A stretch of DNA of 58,332 nucleotides, from contig JABANN010000168.1 in NCBI GenBank assembly GCA_013115125.1, positions 1 through 58,332 on the forward strand. The letters are read 5' to 3'. The notes beneath the pieces were generated by a model. That model saw only the letters and a list, made by a program, of their open reading frames with translations. It was not told the DNA's origin and made no database searches. The position numbers and the translations under genes were made by a program. This document shows, in pieces, positions 23,295 through 34,330 of the stretch (positions are counted from its first letter, which is position 1; the number at the start of each line of letters is the position of its first letter). This DNA comes from Perkinsus olseni. Taxonomy: Eukaryota > Perkinsozoa > Perkinsida.

Positions 23295-26200
23295 ATGCCC
23301 CCGCCGCATCCGAACGCCCTGTCGGGGCTTCCCAGAGGTATAATGGAGAATCTTAGAGTTTTGGAACTGTCGACTTATATCGCGGGACCAGGAGCTGGTC
23401 TTATCTTCACCGAACTCGGCGCTACTACTATCAAGGTAAGGCAATTCTTCTTTACCGCGCAGGCAGCACGATTCCGGTCGCTCATCTTGGGATTGGTAGT
23501 CTGTTGTCGTGGATATTAGCCCACAACATCCACATGACACTCATTGGCATTTGTTGCTTTCGAAAGGTTGAGACACCGTCGACAGACGGGTCGAATGCCG
23601 GTGGCGACCCCATGCGGCAGCTTCTGCTGCCTTTTGAGCCCGGCAGACCCCACAGCAGCATTTTTGAGATGTTCAATCGTGGCAAGGAGAGCATTTGTCT
23701 CAATCTGAAGAAGGAGAAGGTGGCCTCAGCTCCGCTCTTCTGTTGAACTACCCCGCGGCCTCTCAGGATATTCAACTATTCTGGGAGCTCCTCAAGGAGG
23801 CTGACGTTTTCATAACTAATGTCCGTATTGACTCGCTGTGCAGTCTTGGCATCGACCACCGGACAGTCTGTGCGCAACTACCGTCTTTGATCTACGTCCT
23901 GATGACGGCCTGGGGGACCAAGGGACAAGGATATCAAAAGCCCGGTAACAGAGACAGTCAGGATAGGCCACCATCCCCTCGCTTCTGGAGTGTCGATCCC
24001 CTCCGCGTTGAAATCGCAAGCAGAGCGATGCATTCTCACAGCCGGATCGTGAGCTTCAGAAATACCACGGCTTGCACTGGAGGGATTCTATACTCGTCCA
24101 TGGTGACAAGCGCATCGTTGCTCGGATTTTACGGCGGCATTCGACCTTGCCATGTCTCAGGGTATGATGTTGGAGCTTTCTGGGCAGCTAGTGGGGCTAC
24201 ATGGGTTCTACACGAGGAAGGGGCTTACTCTATTTTCCCACTAGGACTGGGTGATTCTACCACGGCATGCGCTGCTGTCGCGGGCATCGCCACAGCTCTC
24301 TACAGGAGAATGAGCACCGGCAAGGGGCAACTGGTGAGTCAGCATCGAGGCTGTGAGTGCACCGCGGACGTCAGGTGGACTGCTCTCTGCTGCACGTGGG
24401 CAGTTGGTGCATGTCGTACGAGTACGGACTAGATAAGCCGGGGAGGACTGGTCGGAGGGAAGATCAATATCTGCATCTCCCTGACGGAGAGTGGGTGGCG
24501 GTTTTGGATGCAGCGGATGTACCGAAGGCTAGGCTGGCTATCAAGGGGTGCAAGAGACAGGCGGACGGTTTCGCTGCTCTAGCGAAAAATAGGGTGCCGT
24601 GCTTCCCGATCCGCACAGGCACTGTCAAGTACTACCATATTTCCGTGACCACTCACCTCGAGAAATCGCGGCAGGTACTTCGAAGAGTTTCCCGAAGACC
24701 CAGTCATCAAGCCGTGTCTGGTGAAGTCACCTGCGGTGGATAAGACTTGCATTCTTTCGGCCATTCCCTTCCACGTCACGGGCATGAAGCCCCCTAAAAG
24801 CGGAGCACCCGTCTTCAACGCCCAGGAGAACTTGGTGCGAAGGAGAGGGTTCCAAGAGGCGGGGCCTCGCCGCTTCCTGCCATCGGAGATTACCAAGGCC
24901 CCAGTGAGGGCTCTAGAGGGGGTGGTCGTTGTGGAGCTGTCTGTGGGCGACTGCTTGGGCATTCGAGCTGCCGGCGCGATCTTGGCTGACTACGGCGCGA
25001 CGGTGGTCACCTGCAATATGCTGCCTGATAGTCACTTCGAGCGAGGGAAGCACTCAGTGACAGTAGCTGAAATCCACCAACTCTTCCGGGAAAAGGGCAA
25101 GGTTACCGGCGTCATATGCGAGCAGAGCGACAAGTGGCTGAGGGATAACGGCCTGGATGCCTACCTTGCTGATGGCGATGACATGATCGTGCTGAGATTC
25201 AGAACGGGTGAGTCTGATCATCAACTAGAGTAACCATATCGCTCTCGTCCTCTCCAGGTATGGGTATCGAGAAGGATGGTAGCCCTCAGTATCACACTGA
25301 TTTCGCGGGCTGGTGGGTCCGATCGGGCATGATTAGCCTGGTCAAAGGAATTGGTGGTCGCGCGCTGCCTAGACTCCCCTGGCACTACGGGGACCTTCTT
25401 ATCTCGACCCAAGTGAGGCCGCTACCCGTTGCTGCTGCTGCGCGCATCACCATGCACAGTTCCTATCTGGCTTCCCTCGTTAGGTGTGTGCCGGCTTCCT
25501 CTGTGGTCTGCTGCACCGTCGTATGGCAGCCCAGGGTATTGCAGTGAACATGTCATACATCCGCAGCGGCATGTGGAATGGAGGCTCAACGGTAAGCTTA
25601 GTAGCAACCGTTGTCTTCCCTGCGAGAACTGCTAGGCTGAAGGACCTAGGCTCTCGATAGTTGCCCGATTGGAACCGACGTGTGCCGCGGTTCTCAGTTG
25701 GCTCCAGTAGTGGCAGTTCCCACACTATGCACTCTGGTGCTCAAGAACTACGAGATTTGCCGAAGGACTTGGCCTCTGATCACCTGCAACAGCCACCGCA
25801 CCAAGGACGGGGTCTGGATACAGATGCTCTGTAAGTCGGGCAGAAATCCTCTAGTCGGGTCAAAGGAAAGACGAGAAGGCACCGGCCTACTCGGACGAGT
25901 CTTCTCAGGTGTGGAGTCGGGCAGAGGTCTGAAGTGCTTCTGGGCGGCTATGGGGCCCTGGTACCGTGCCCGCCTGCTGAACGCGGTCTCCAAGGGCGGC
26001 GCTGACTACCTGTAGGTCCCCCAGAGGTTTCGTGGTGTGAGCTGCTTCTCCCTTGGCCTTATTGTGGCTGGAAAGCATCATCCATGGGACAGGCTGCTGC
26101 TCTCAGATGGGCCAAGTTGTCGCCTTTCGATCACTCATCCATGGTGGAAAGGTCGGCCCCCCTGCTGGGGTACCTTTTTGACGTTATCGAGTCCTTCATC

Positions 26201-26498
26201 TCGAATCACACTATAGAGGAGATGGAACACTTGGATGAAACTTATGGGCTTTGGTTCACCAGGTACGACTCCCAAGGGCCGGGCGCGCTCGATTTGATCT
26301 CCCTTGTCTGTCAGAATCAACAAGCCCGAAGACGCGTGTCGCGTAGAGCAAGCTCACGACACCGGTATCTGGGGCACTGCCGCGAACGGGAAGAAGTTTG
26401 TCACCGCGCCATTCAATCTGTCTGACTGTCCTCCAGTACGATCTGGAGTACGTCCCCTGGCAGAGCCTGGCGTGCTTACCCAGTTGTCCAGGCTATAG
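23295..26498 (+). CDS. Two-domain CaiB/BaiF (family III) CoA-transferase
   Basis: Starts MPPPHPNALSGLPRG. The first domain has the family opening LRVLELSTYIAGPGAG, FNRGKESICLNLKKEK, ADVFITNVRIDSL, then GLGDSTTACAAVAGIATAL and GKGQLVDCSLLHVGSW. The aspartate in GDSTT is where formyl-CoA transferase carries its acyl-CoA-bound catalytic Asp. From about 24890 a second copy begins (LEGVVVVELSVGDCLGIRAA, ILADYGATVVTC), with RALPRLPWHYGDLL, CGLLHRRMAAQGIAVNMSYI, a KDGVWIQML block and a closing EEMEHLDETYGLWFTR segment. Both halves keep the GD motif. Many short introns; the last intron or two before 26498 are uncertain. Substrate unknown: relatives move CoA among oxalate, carnitine, bile-acid or dicarboxylate thioesters, or racemise 2-methylacyl-CoA. 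Confidence 0.85.
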
Positions 26499-27113
26499 TG
26501 GTTTAGAACTGTCGTAAGCTACCGTCGATCGTCACCACTGCTCTGAGCCATCACTACGTTGTTGTGGCTACGCATATCCTCCAACGCCGCTGAATCCCCC
26601 TGAAAAAGTTCCTGAGTCGTTCACCTATCTTCGCCGTCTGTCAGGCCTCCTTTCCCGTGGTAGCTGAGTGGCAGCCTTTGACCCCTCCTGTAACATCATC
26701 CATACCACATGCCATTTGTCTCCAGCGGTTATTTGTTCACTAACCAACCATTATTAGTACCCCCCTCCCCATCATGTGTGACTCCACCTCCTCCGTAGTC
26801 GCTATTGGAGCCCATCGCTAAGTACGCTCTCTGGCCGGGTTCTCCTAAGATTTGATTTTTAGAACACGGAAGTGTCGCGTTGGGTCTCTCCAGGCCTTGT
26901 GTCGTGGACGGTAATGCTCTCGGTAGACGACTGAGCGTAGCGGAGCGTGTGGTGAAGTGTGGAGGAGGAACTGGCAGATGGTGCCTCGCTGCTACCGGCT
27001 TCTGGATTGATATAACAGTCTCGGCGTATGCCTCGATAGGTTCACTGGTTATTGAATCAGAAATCGTGTTGTCTCGGCATCATCAGTTTTGCTATTCAGA
27101 GCTAGTTTTATCG
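26499..27113. other. Intergenic, no gene seen
   Basis: 615 nt. An open plus-strand stretch begins at 26880 but has no ATG before 27114. A TGCTATTCAG acceptor-like site lies about 14 nt before that ATG. Confidence 0.4.
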
Positions 27114-28108
27114 ATGAGCGGCCGCCGGTTAGGAGACGGCAGAGCAGCGAAGAAGCAATGCACGATGGACAGGTTCCTCACACGACCAAAACGCCTCGCG
27201 GGCCAACCCCTGGTAGTAGGAGTTGGGGCGAATAAGCTGATACGAACTTTTCCTCTGCGTTGCAACGCCGAAGGATTCTCGTCGCTGGCGGTTGTGGTTT
27301 ATGAGACGGAGTGCATCTGCACCGTCGAGGCGGATATTGTGTCCATTCTGCAGCCCCGAATGATATCAGTGGATATGGATGGAACTGTGGCTGACATCAC
27401 CAAACGGCTGGACTATGCCACAAGGCACGCTGGTACCGACACAGGCCCCAGGTACGCAGGTCCGAACGCCCTGCTCGGATTACAGAGCCCTTTCAGGTTC
27501 TATAATATCCTTCTCAACGGTTCTCTGTACAAGATGGATGAGCCGATCACGATGGCCCGGGAGTTTCTCGAGAAGTAAGGGGCCGCGCAGTCATCTGAGA
27601 GAGTCAGTCCCGGGGTCAGATACGCAGCCTCGAGGGGAGACATAGTGTATTTGTCGGGTCGTCGGGCGGGGACGGAAGGCCAATCGAACGCGTGGCTTCG
27701 GCAACATGGCTTTCCTAGCGGCCGGATAATTCACCGAAGGAGTGGTACTAGCTCGAGTGGGATGAGCACGCGATAGTTATCAGTGTCAGGGCAAAACTCG
27801 CATTACTTCAAGCAGAATACATTGCTGAGCCTGAAGAGGTCTCACGACGTTGAAGCCCATTTTGGGGATCGGCCGAGTGATGACGGCGGAGCAGCGGCGG
27901 GAGCCGACGTCCGATTCATTCAAGTACGGAGCGAAGCATTCTGGTTGCTCATGACCGTTGAGCTCGTCAGGTCAGCGCTTCTCACTGGCCGACATTTGAG
28001 GAGGTCTTCGGGCAGCGTGTGGAGCCGTCATCATCTACTCCGTCTCAAACTGATAACACCAACTCGAATGAAGCTGAGGAGGCAACAGTGGAGCCCATCC
28101 GGGCATAG
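27114..28108 (+). CDS. HAD-family phosphatase with PIP-box-like N-terminus
   Basis: Start chosen at 27114 (MSGRRLGDGRAAKK). The first exon contains QCTMDRFLTRPKR, which matches the PCNA-interacting pattern Q-x-x-hydrophobic-x-x-F-hydrophobic followed by basic residues, with Leu in place of the last aromatic. HAD motif I is ISVDMDGTVADITKRLDYA. After a short intron, IVYLSGRRAGTEGQ is motif II with WLRQHGFPSGR, and a third exon has AHFGDRPSDDGGAAAGADV, the motif III/IV region. The C-terminal exon (HWPTFEEVFGQRVE) ends in an acidic tail at 28108. Motif order resembles polynucleotide 3'-phosphatase or acid-phosphatase-like HAD enzymes. A nuclear role in DNA-end or nucleotide metabolism is an inference from the PIP-like motif. 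Confidence 0.75.
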
Positions 28109-28357
28109 TTCTCGGTTAGGCCAACGTCCATTAAACTTAGCCATCCGTCGAGTCCTCTGGGTCGTGTACGATGTAGCCTTTCAAGGGGAGCGAGAGTGAT
28201 GAGTTAGAGTTTCAGTCGTATTGCTGCCAACTGTTGGTTGCAATGGGGCTCCTCTCAGGGATGGCCGAAGTTTCTTCTATTGCCCTACTTGCCCTTCTAT
28301 TCTCTCGGTGGGAGTTGCTCAATCTGTCGGATTCAGCACGTAATTTCCTATTCATTC

Positions 28358-29354
28358 ATGGAGCCCACTTCCGCAGAGTCCGAGACTCAGCAGCCTCGCG
28401 AGACCGCCGAGGCTCCCGACACTGGATGCCTCACCGGCTGGGAGTGGATCACGCCGGAAGTGGTCACCAAATTCTCCTGCGCTACGGATGAGTTCCTATG
28501 CCCGGCCTCCGCCAACACGTACGGGATAGACTTCCTGGGCTTCACAGTACGCGACGTGGACTCGGGTGTCAAGTTGCTTGAGATAACGAAGGTAGTATTA
28601 TCGTGTCCCGTAACTCGATATGCCATAGCGCTGGCTTGGATCTCCTCGCATCAATATACTGGAGGCTCGGTCCTGGCGGCGTGAGCTGGTGCTCAGATCT
28701 CTGGTTCTTTAGGATCCCCCAAATCCGGGTGCAAGCAGCAGCAGTTCCGTTCCTAAGCCTGAGGAAGATACCCAGCAGCGCAGTATCCGCTACCACTTCG
28801 GTCCTGAGTTCCTCGATCTCAGAAATATCGGGACCAAGTAGGGCATTCGTCGCGGCCTCATCCTGTCACTGCCAGTGGTTCAGACTGGAGTTTTCTGTCG
28901 GGGAGAAGCCGATACGGAACTTCCGTATGATCGAGCGTCACTACTACAAGGACAAGATCCTCAAATCCTACGACTTCGCTATGCCCTATTGTATCCCCAA
29001 TACGGTCAACACTTGGGAGGTGGGTTTCTCTGTCGGCACGCTACATAGCTGACCGTCCCGGGCGAGCGAGTTCCGCGGTCCCGCCATTGTCGCTGGCTAC
29101 TGGGGGTTTAGAGTCTCGTCTGCGAGTGGTGACTCTAGGTGATATACGAGCTGCCTGAGCTTACGGATGAGCAGAAGAAGGAGCTGATTGACAATCCCTG
29201 GGAGACCAAGAGCGATAGCTTCTACTTTGTGGATGATATCCTCGTCATGCACCACAAGGTGGGTAGCCAGCCGCTACCTAAGATCTTCCCCCAGGCAGAC
29301 TTCCTAGGCTTCTCCTATCAGGCGGACTACAGCTACGCTGACGAGATGGACTAA
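28358..29354 (+). CDS. UNC119: UNC119/PDE6-delta-like lipid-binding chaperone
   Basis: Exons 28358-28591, 28713-28837, 28884-29019, 29139-29258 and 29322-29354. The conserved immunoglobulin-like beta-sandwich is near-canonical: [95 protein letters not shown] and [13 protein letters not shown]119 proteins bind N-myristoylated cargo and release it to ARL2/ARL3-GTP, often for ciliary or flagellar delivery. The last intron (29259-29321, 63 nt) has no stop and is a multiple of three, so its retention would insert 21 residues just before the ADYSY end. The first 75 residues are a family-typical divergent N-terminus. Confidence 0.93.
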
Positions 29355-29868
29355 TCTTCGCTCCACCAGCATGTTGAAGCTTGCGTGGCTCATGTATATA
29401 TGACTTCTCTAGAGGGAGCCACCGCAGTCTAGCGGTCGGAGGGAGTCTTGCGTTGGGTTATCGACAGCGCAATGGGTGATGTTAATGGCTGTATGCCCTA
29501 GCTCGGGTCCAAGCTGTGATAGCTATTCTCGGAAGCTAAGTTGGACTCACGAGTTTGGAGCGAATTGGTCATAGGGACAGCGGAATTGTGTAGGTCCCGA
29601 AGCTTCGGTGGCCAGGCCGGCCCTCCGGGTTTTCGTTCGCTCGCATGAGGGGTTTGCCTTATCTTCGTGACCCCCAGGTATAGCCTCGGGGAGTGCGTCT
29701 GCGAGCTCTTGCCTGCCGCCTCGGTCACACTGTGTTGATCCACAGCGGGACCGGCAAGATTCGGCCTTTTCTCTCTCGAGCCCTCGCAAGTGTAAGTTAG
29801 CATTGCTCTGTCTTAGCGTTGGTTATTCCGACTTTGTAACACCTTATTTCCCTGACTGACCTTCGCTC
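29355..29868. other. Intergenic, no gene seen
   Basis: 514 nt. Minus-strand readings here lack any domain. A TGCTCTGTCTTAG acceptor-like site lies about 55 nt before the ENT start. Confidence 0.4.
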
Positions 29869-31726
29869 ATGGCTGCTTCCAATGAACCCGTGGTGAATAC
29901 CGTGTCCGCTGGCGAGGCCGGCGCGTCCGAGAAGAACAAATTCGTGACCGTCACCAAGGGCGCCTACACCCGGATGGTCATCATCGGTATCGGCTATTTG
30001 TTCCCCATCTCTGGTGAGCCATCGAATCCTGTTTCCGCTGGTACAGGACTGCTTCTTTTCTTCAGCTATCTGGGCCGCCTTTGACTACTGGAAGACTCTC
30101 TTTCCCGATAAGAACATCGAGTTCGTGGTCACCTGCTTGTACCAGTTCGGCTCCGTGATGACGGTTCTGATTCTCTCCCTGGGCAAGTCCATGAAGTTCC
30201 ACCGCCGGATCCTTGGCGGCTTCAGCGGACAGTTCTGCTGCTTGTTCGTCATCTTCCTCTTCCGTTGGTTGGGCCTCCCCGTTAACGTGGTCTACGGCAT
30301 CCTGCTCGGCCTGGTGTAAGTACCCTAGTCGCTTCGGGAAGTGGTTGTTGGAGTAGTGGACTGGTGAGGGCGGTCGTTACAGGTTCTTGATGTCCGTCGT
30401 CACCGGTTTCTTGGACTCGGCTCTTCTAGCTCTCAACTCTCAATACTCGCCCAAGATGCAGGAGGCTCTCCAGATCGGCATCGGTACGTCCCTCTGTGTG
30501 CAGGTTCGCCTTGTCGATCACTACTGGTTTCCTTGATTCCGCTTTATTCGCACTCAACTCGCAATATTCGCCTAAGATGCAAGAAGCGCTTCAGATCGGC
30601 ATTGGTACGCCTTTACTGTGGCGCGGAGTGGGCCGTCACTCAGGCGTTTTCTTGACTCGGATCAGAGTGTTTGAGTTCTCTTGTTTCTTGCAGGCTTCTC
30701 CACCTTCGTGTCCGTCGTCTACAGAGATATCACCAAGCTCATTTCGACGTCCCAGGCTAACTCAACATCTATCTACTTCTTGGCGGCCCTCGCAACAGTA
30801 AGCACAGCTGGGCAGCGACCGCGTTACGTTCCTCAATCCCGCTCCTCTGCAGGTGATTGTGTGCATCTCGGCTTACGTGTCCCTCATGAGGATGCCTATC
30901 TCGGCCCACATCCACGAGGAGGATGCCAGCTCTCGTCAGCAGCCTCTATTAGGTAGGCTCGTCGCGGTGCTGTCAATTTGCAAAGACGTATCCTTCGTTG
31001 ATTCTCAGAGAAGAAAGAAGAGGAGGAAGTTAACATTTGGAAGGTTCTCCGCAGAGTGTGGTTCAACGAGCTCGTGATCTTCCTCAACTTCCTCTTGACT
31101 ACCGCTTGCTACCCTGCTGTAAGTCTATGGCCTCTGTCGTCAAACGCCTTGGACCTCTCCCGTTCATGATCAGATCCTTACGGCCATCCCCTGTTACACT
31201 CTAACGGTCCTCGCCCCTGCTCACTGGTACCAGACTATTCTGTTGTCCGTCTTCACAGTCTTCGACGTCATCGCTCGATTCTGTGTCCGTCATCGCGGCC
31301 CTCTCTATTACGGGAACATCTGGATCACTGCGGCTGTTCGTGAGTGTGCTGCTGTCGTTTGTCAGCCTGACGGTAGATGTGGTTCTTCTCAGGTATGTGT
31401 ATCTTCCCTCTGGTCGTCTTGTGCGCCACGGGCACTTTCCGCAACGACTGGTTCTCCATGTTCATTGTCGCTCTCTTCGGCTTCGGTAACGGCTTCGCTG
31501 GCAGTCTCTCTTTGATCACTATCAACGAGATTCCCGGTCTTTCCGGCCCCGAGCTCAAGGCGACCGGTCGTTTCTCTGCTGTGGCGGTGAACTCTGGTGA
31601 GATGAGGGCTCTTCGAGCAGCTCACGGCGGGGATATGCTTTCGTCTAATTGTTCGTCTCCTCCTCAGGTCTCTGTGTCGGTGGTTTCGTAGCCATGGGTC
31701 TTGGCGTCTGGCTCGGATTGGCATAA
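29869..31726 (+). CDS. Equilibrative nucleoside transporter (ENT) with alternative exons
   Basis: Exons: 29869-30013, 30066-30315, then either 30383-30483 or 30504-30604, 30694-30797, 30853-30952, 31009-31118, 31174-31339, 31393-31596, 31668-31726. About 400 residues with eleven expected hydrophobic helices. A cytoplasmic N-terminus leads to TKGAYTRMVIIGIGYLFPIS. A family-typical GFLDSALLALNSQY segment lies in the alternative exon, a charged loop HEEDASSRQQPLLEKKEEEE between the two helical halves, and LFGFGNGFAGSLSLITINE near the end. ENTs move purine and pyrimidine nucleosides or bases down their gradients, and parasites use them for purine salvage. Either alternative exon keeps the frame; both or neither would break it. 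Likely plasma membrane. Confidence 0.88.
30383..30483 (+). other. ENT alternative exon A (101 nt)
   Basis: Encodes FLMSVVTGFLDSALLALNSQ and on to QIGIG. Flanked by an AG at 30381-30382 and a GTACGT donor at 30484. Starts in phase 2 and ends in phase 1, the same as exon B. Confidence 0.85.
30504..30604 (+). other. ENT alternative exon B (101 nt)
   Basis: Encodes FALSITTGFLDSALFALNSQ and on to QIGIG. It differs from exon A at five of 33 full residues, all in the first half, while 15 further codons differ silently. Preceded by a 20-nt spacer (30484-30503) that has its own GT and AG ends. Confidence 0.85.
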
Positions 31727-31997
31727 ACAGTGGGCTGAGAGCCGACGCCCTACGACGTCGGCAGCTGGTTGGTGACGTTGAATGCAGCTGCTGCTCTGAG
31801 TATCTCGAAATGATACATTAGTATTGTACTTTACTGCCACTACGATAATTGTTCGAAACAAAGGTTTTTTCCTGAAGTGGGAGTGTGCTTGGCCAACTGA
31901 TGTTGAGTTAGTTCTGAGCTGAGTGTCGAATACCATGTTGAACGCGTGAGAAGCTATTTATACTGAAAAACTCAACGCAAGGCTCGTGTGAGAAGTT

Positions 31998-33040
31998 CTA
32001 CTGCAATCTCGTCAAGGGTGAGACACGAGTTTTCCATCGTGTCCTTAACTTCAGCTCAGTTTCGATCACAATCTTGGCACACTGTAGGCGGTAGGTGTCG
32101 GCTTTGTCCAGTGGCCGAAGTCCCTTCATGGCCTTGTCGTTAGCCTCCAAGCACACCTGGGCCATTTTATCATTCACTATTCCTCTGGAGGAAAGGTAAC
32201 CCTTCAAGTCATCCGGTATGATCTTGTCGTCGTCCACATCCACAGCGAAAGCGGCATCAAAGACTTCGATCGTTATGTAATGGTCGTGAGGGTTGTTGAG
32301 CTCAACGAACCCATGGGTTAACAAAAGCATCTCATTGGTGTACATGCCGTAGTTATTGAAAATCTCCTCACCCTTTTTCACCGCCCTCTCGGCCAGCATC
32401 TGGAAACCTTCTTCAACTTCCCGGACTCTCGTATGCCATGCAGTTGAGGAGTGGTTGAACTGATCCGCGAGAGGGATTACGCAGAGCCCGCAGACGTCCG
32501 ATTCGAACGCTCGTGACATCATAACCTCTACGGCCCACCGCACTGCCGCTTTAGAAGAACCGGGGCAGAGCTCAGCCACGCTGTCCACGACCTCTAAGGA
32601 GAGCTGATGCATCTCCCACACTGTGGTGCCTTCCAGACAGGCAAGCTCACCGGCTGACCACTCGAGAGGGTGGTCGAACTCGGCAGGCAAACTCTGCAAA
32701 TAGTCGTGGAAGGGCGAATCGGGGTCAGACTTGTACTTCACCAAGGAGGCGGCCAGCATCACCTGTGGTTCATACAGACCGTGAACTCCAGAAGGCGTTA
32801 CGCAGGAAGTGTGCGGAACATAGAGAAGCCGCTCGCCCTGACGAATATCGGCCGTTGCCGTGCAGCCGATCATACCGTTGGTGGCATGGAACCAGGAGAC
32901 GGCCGGGTGAAGTTGTATGCCTGATTTACAAAGATACCGGAAAGTCCGTTGATCACCTAACTACCGTGTTGACTGGCCCATCGCTCGGCTAGCGGCCCGC
33001 GAGCTGCCCTCCGTTGCTCGTCATCTGGAGTGAGATCCAT
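31998..33040 (-). CDS. SET-domain protein methyltransferase (Rubisco LSMT/SETD6 type)
   Basis: Exon one from 33040 (MDLTPDDEQRRAARG to WASQHG), a 44-nt intron, then one long exon to 31998. The split SET domain shows GCTATADIRQGERLLYVP at its start, a long iSET insert, then VIPLADQFNHSS (the NHS motif that binds S-adenosylmethionine) and KGEEIFNNYGMYTNEMLLL with the catalytic tyrosine region. The C-terminal part matches the Rubisco-LSMT substrate-binding helical domain in length and character. This class methylates lysines of non-histone or histone proteins; the substrate cannot be told from sequence. CTACAG lies 6 nt before the ATG. Only 82 nt separate it from the METTL21-like gene upstream. 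The last gene of the minus run, facing ENT. Confidence 0.85.
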
Positions 33041-33122
33041 CAACTACTGTAGCGACCCATCGTTCCGTACTAAGGCAACGCAACATCTCGCGGACGTAAG
33101 GAATACGTGCATTTTACAAACG

Positions 33123-34242
33123 CTAATCACTGGCATCTTCACTAGAGGGGCTCTTCTCTCGATCAACGTCATCGGCACTGCGCACGGCACAGCCTTCAAA
33201 AGCTGTGAACACCGCTGCATTATAGCTCTCCATTCCGGGGTAAACTGACGCTCTCCTCGCCCGGGACCTTTTCGTCGGTTCAGTATCATCCTCACTCGTC
33301 ATCTCGCGAGAGCGCTTGGCCCCCTGCTTCACCGCTCCATTCTCATCGGCGCTATGCACCTCCTCAGAGACGACCGCAGGGGTACCCTGAGTCTCAGGTA
33401 CATCACTTGTTGCTGGTTGCTTTTCACCAGTAGAAGGTGTCAGATCGACGACGTAGAGGTCGGGGCCCACCGTCGTGACGCTGTGGTGATTCTCCTTAAA
33501 GCAGTGCATAGCCTTGGCATTCGCTATAGGGTCCCGAGATGGCTGCATCCAGATGAATTTCCGTGCATTATTCTGCTTTATCAAGTTGCGGATGGCGGCC
33601 AGGAGAAGATCGACGTCGGCTTCCCTGTAGATGAGGTCAGCGCCGAGAACCACGTCACAGTCGCCCAACTCGGCCGAGTCTTCCCCGGGCCAGGCCAGCG
33701 GCTTGGCCTGCAGGTCACATGTCCACGTCAGAACCGAATTAGCGCCGATGTTCCGCTTGGTCACATCGTTCAGCACCTCCGGCAGATCAGTGAGAGTCAC
33801 TTTACTGGCGTCAGCGGCAGCACATGCAAGACCACCAAGGCCACATCCGGAACCGAGCTCAATCACCCGTTTGCCGGAGACATCCAGGAGACTACCGCTG
33901 CCACTTTCGTCGATCAAACGGGAAGCGAGCTCAGCTGAGGATGGCCATACAGTAACACCCGTGTTGAGGGGATCCGCCTCTTCTTGGTCGAGCCCTTCTG
34001 ACGGGTTCGTGGCGGACAGCGAAGGGGCCCTGACAACGAGGACTGCGAGAGGGCCCAAAGGCGGCCAATGGTGTAGTACCTCTGATGGAGCATGATAATG
34101 CTGTTGCCGTGCTGGAATTGATACGGTTCTATGAACCTCGCTCGGAAGTCCGAGGAGCCAGCGGAGTCGGTGTTAGATGCAATTCTGAATTATACTACAC
34201 CTACCGAGAGGACCATGGCCGAGCGTCAGGGGGGCCACTCAT
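33123..34242 (-). CDS. METTL21-like (methyltransferase family 16) lysine methyltransferase
   Basis: The core lies in one exon ending at 33123. It has GVTVWPSSAELASRLID, motif I in KRVIELGSGCGLGGLACA, the acidic loop TLTDLPEVLNDVTKRN, and the family-diagnostic CDVVLGADLIYREADVD, where the DLIY stretch corresponds to the substrate-site motif. A 100-residue hydrophilic tail with KRSR and KRSRARR clusters suggests nuclear entry. The exon has no ATG before GPLAVLVVRAPSLS. An upstream ATG at 34242 (MSGPPDARPWSSR) joins it in frame through a roughly 77-nt intron, and this start is my inference. Relatives methylate chaperones, elongation factors or other non-histone proteins. Confidence 0.75.
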
Positions 34243-34330
34243 AGAACCCAACGAGGGCAGAGGGTCAGAAACATCGTTTTGGGTGAACGGGGCAGTGAAT
34301 GATACGAAGACGTAGAATACGTTGGAGGAA

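Noticed and set aside
29498-29803. Minus-strand ORFs between UNC119 and ENT
   Set aside because: No domain, no splice structure, and opposite to the strand of the whole run.
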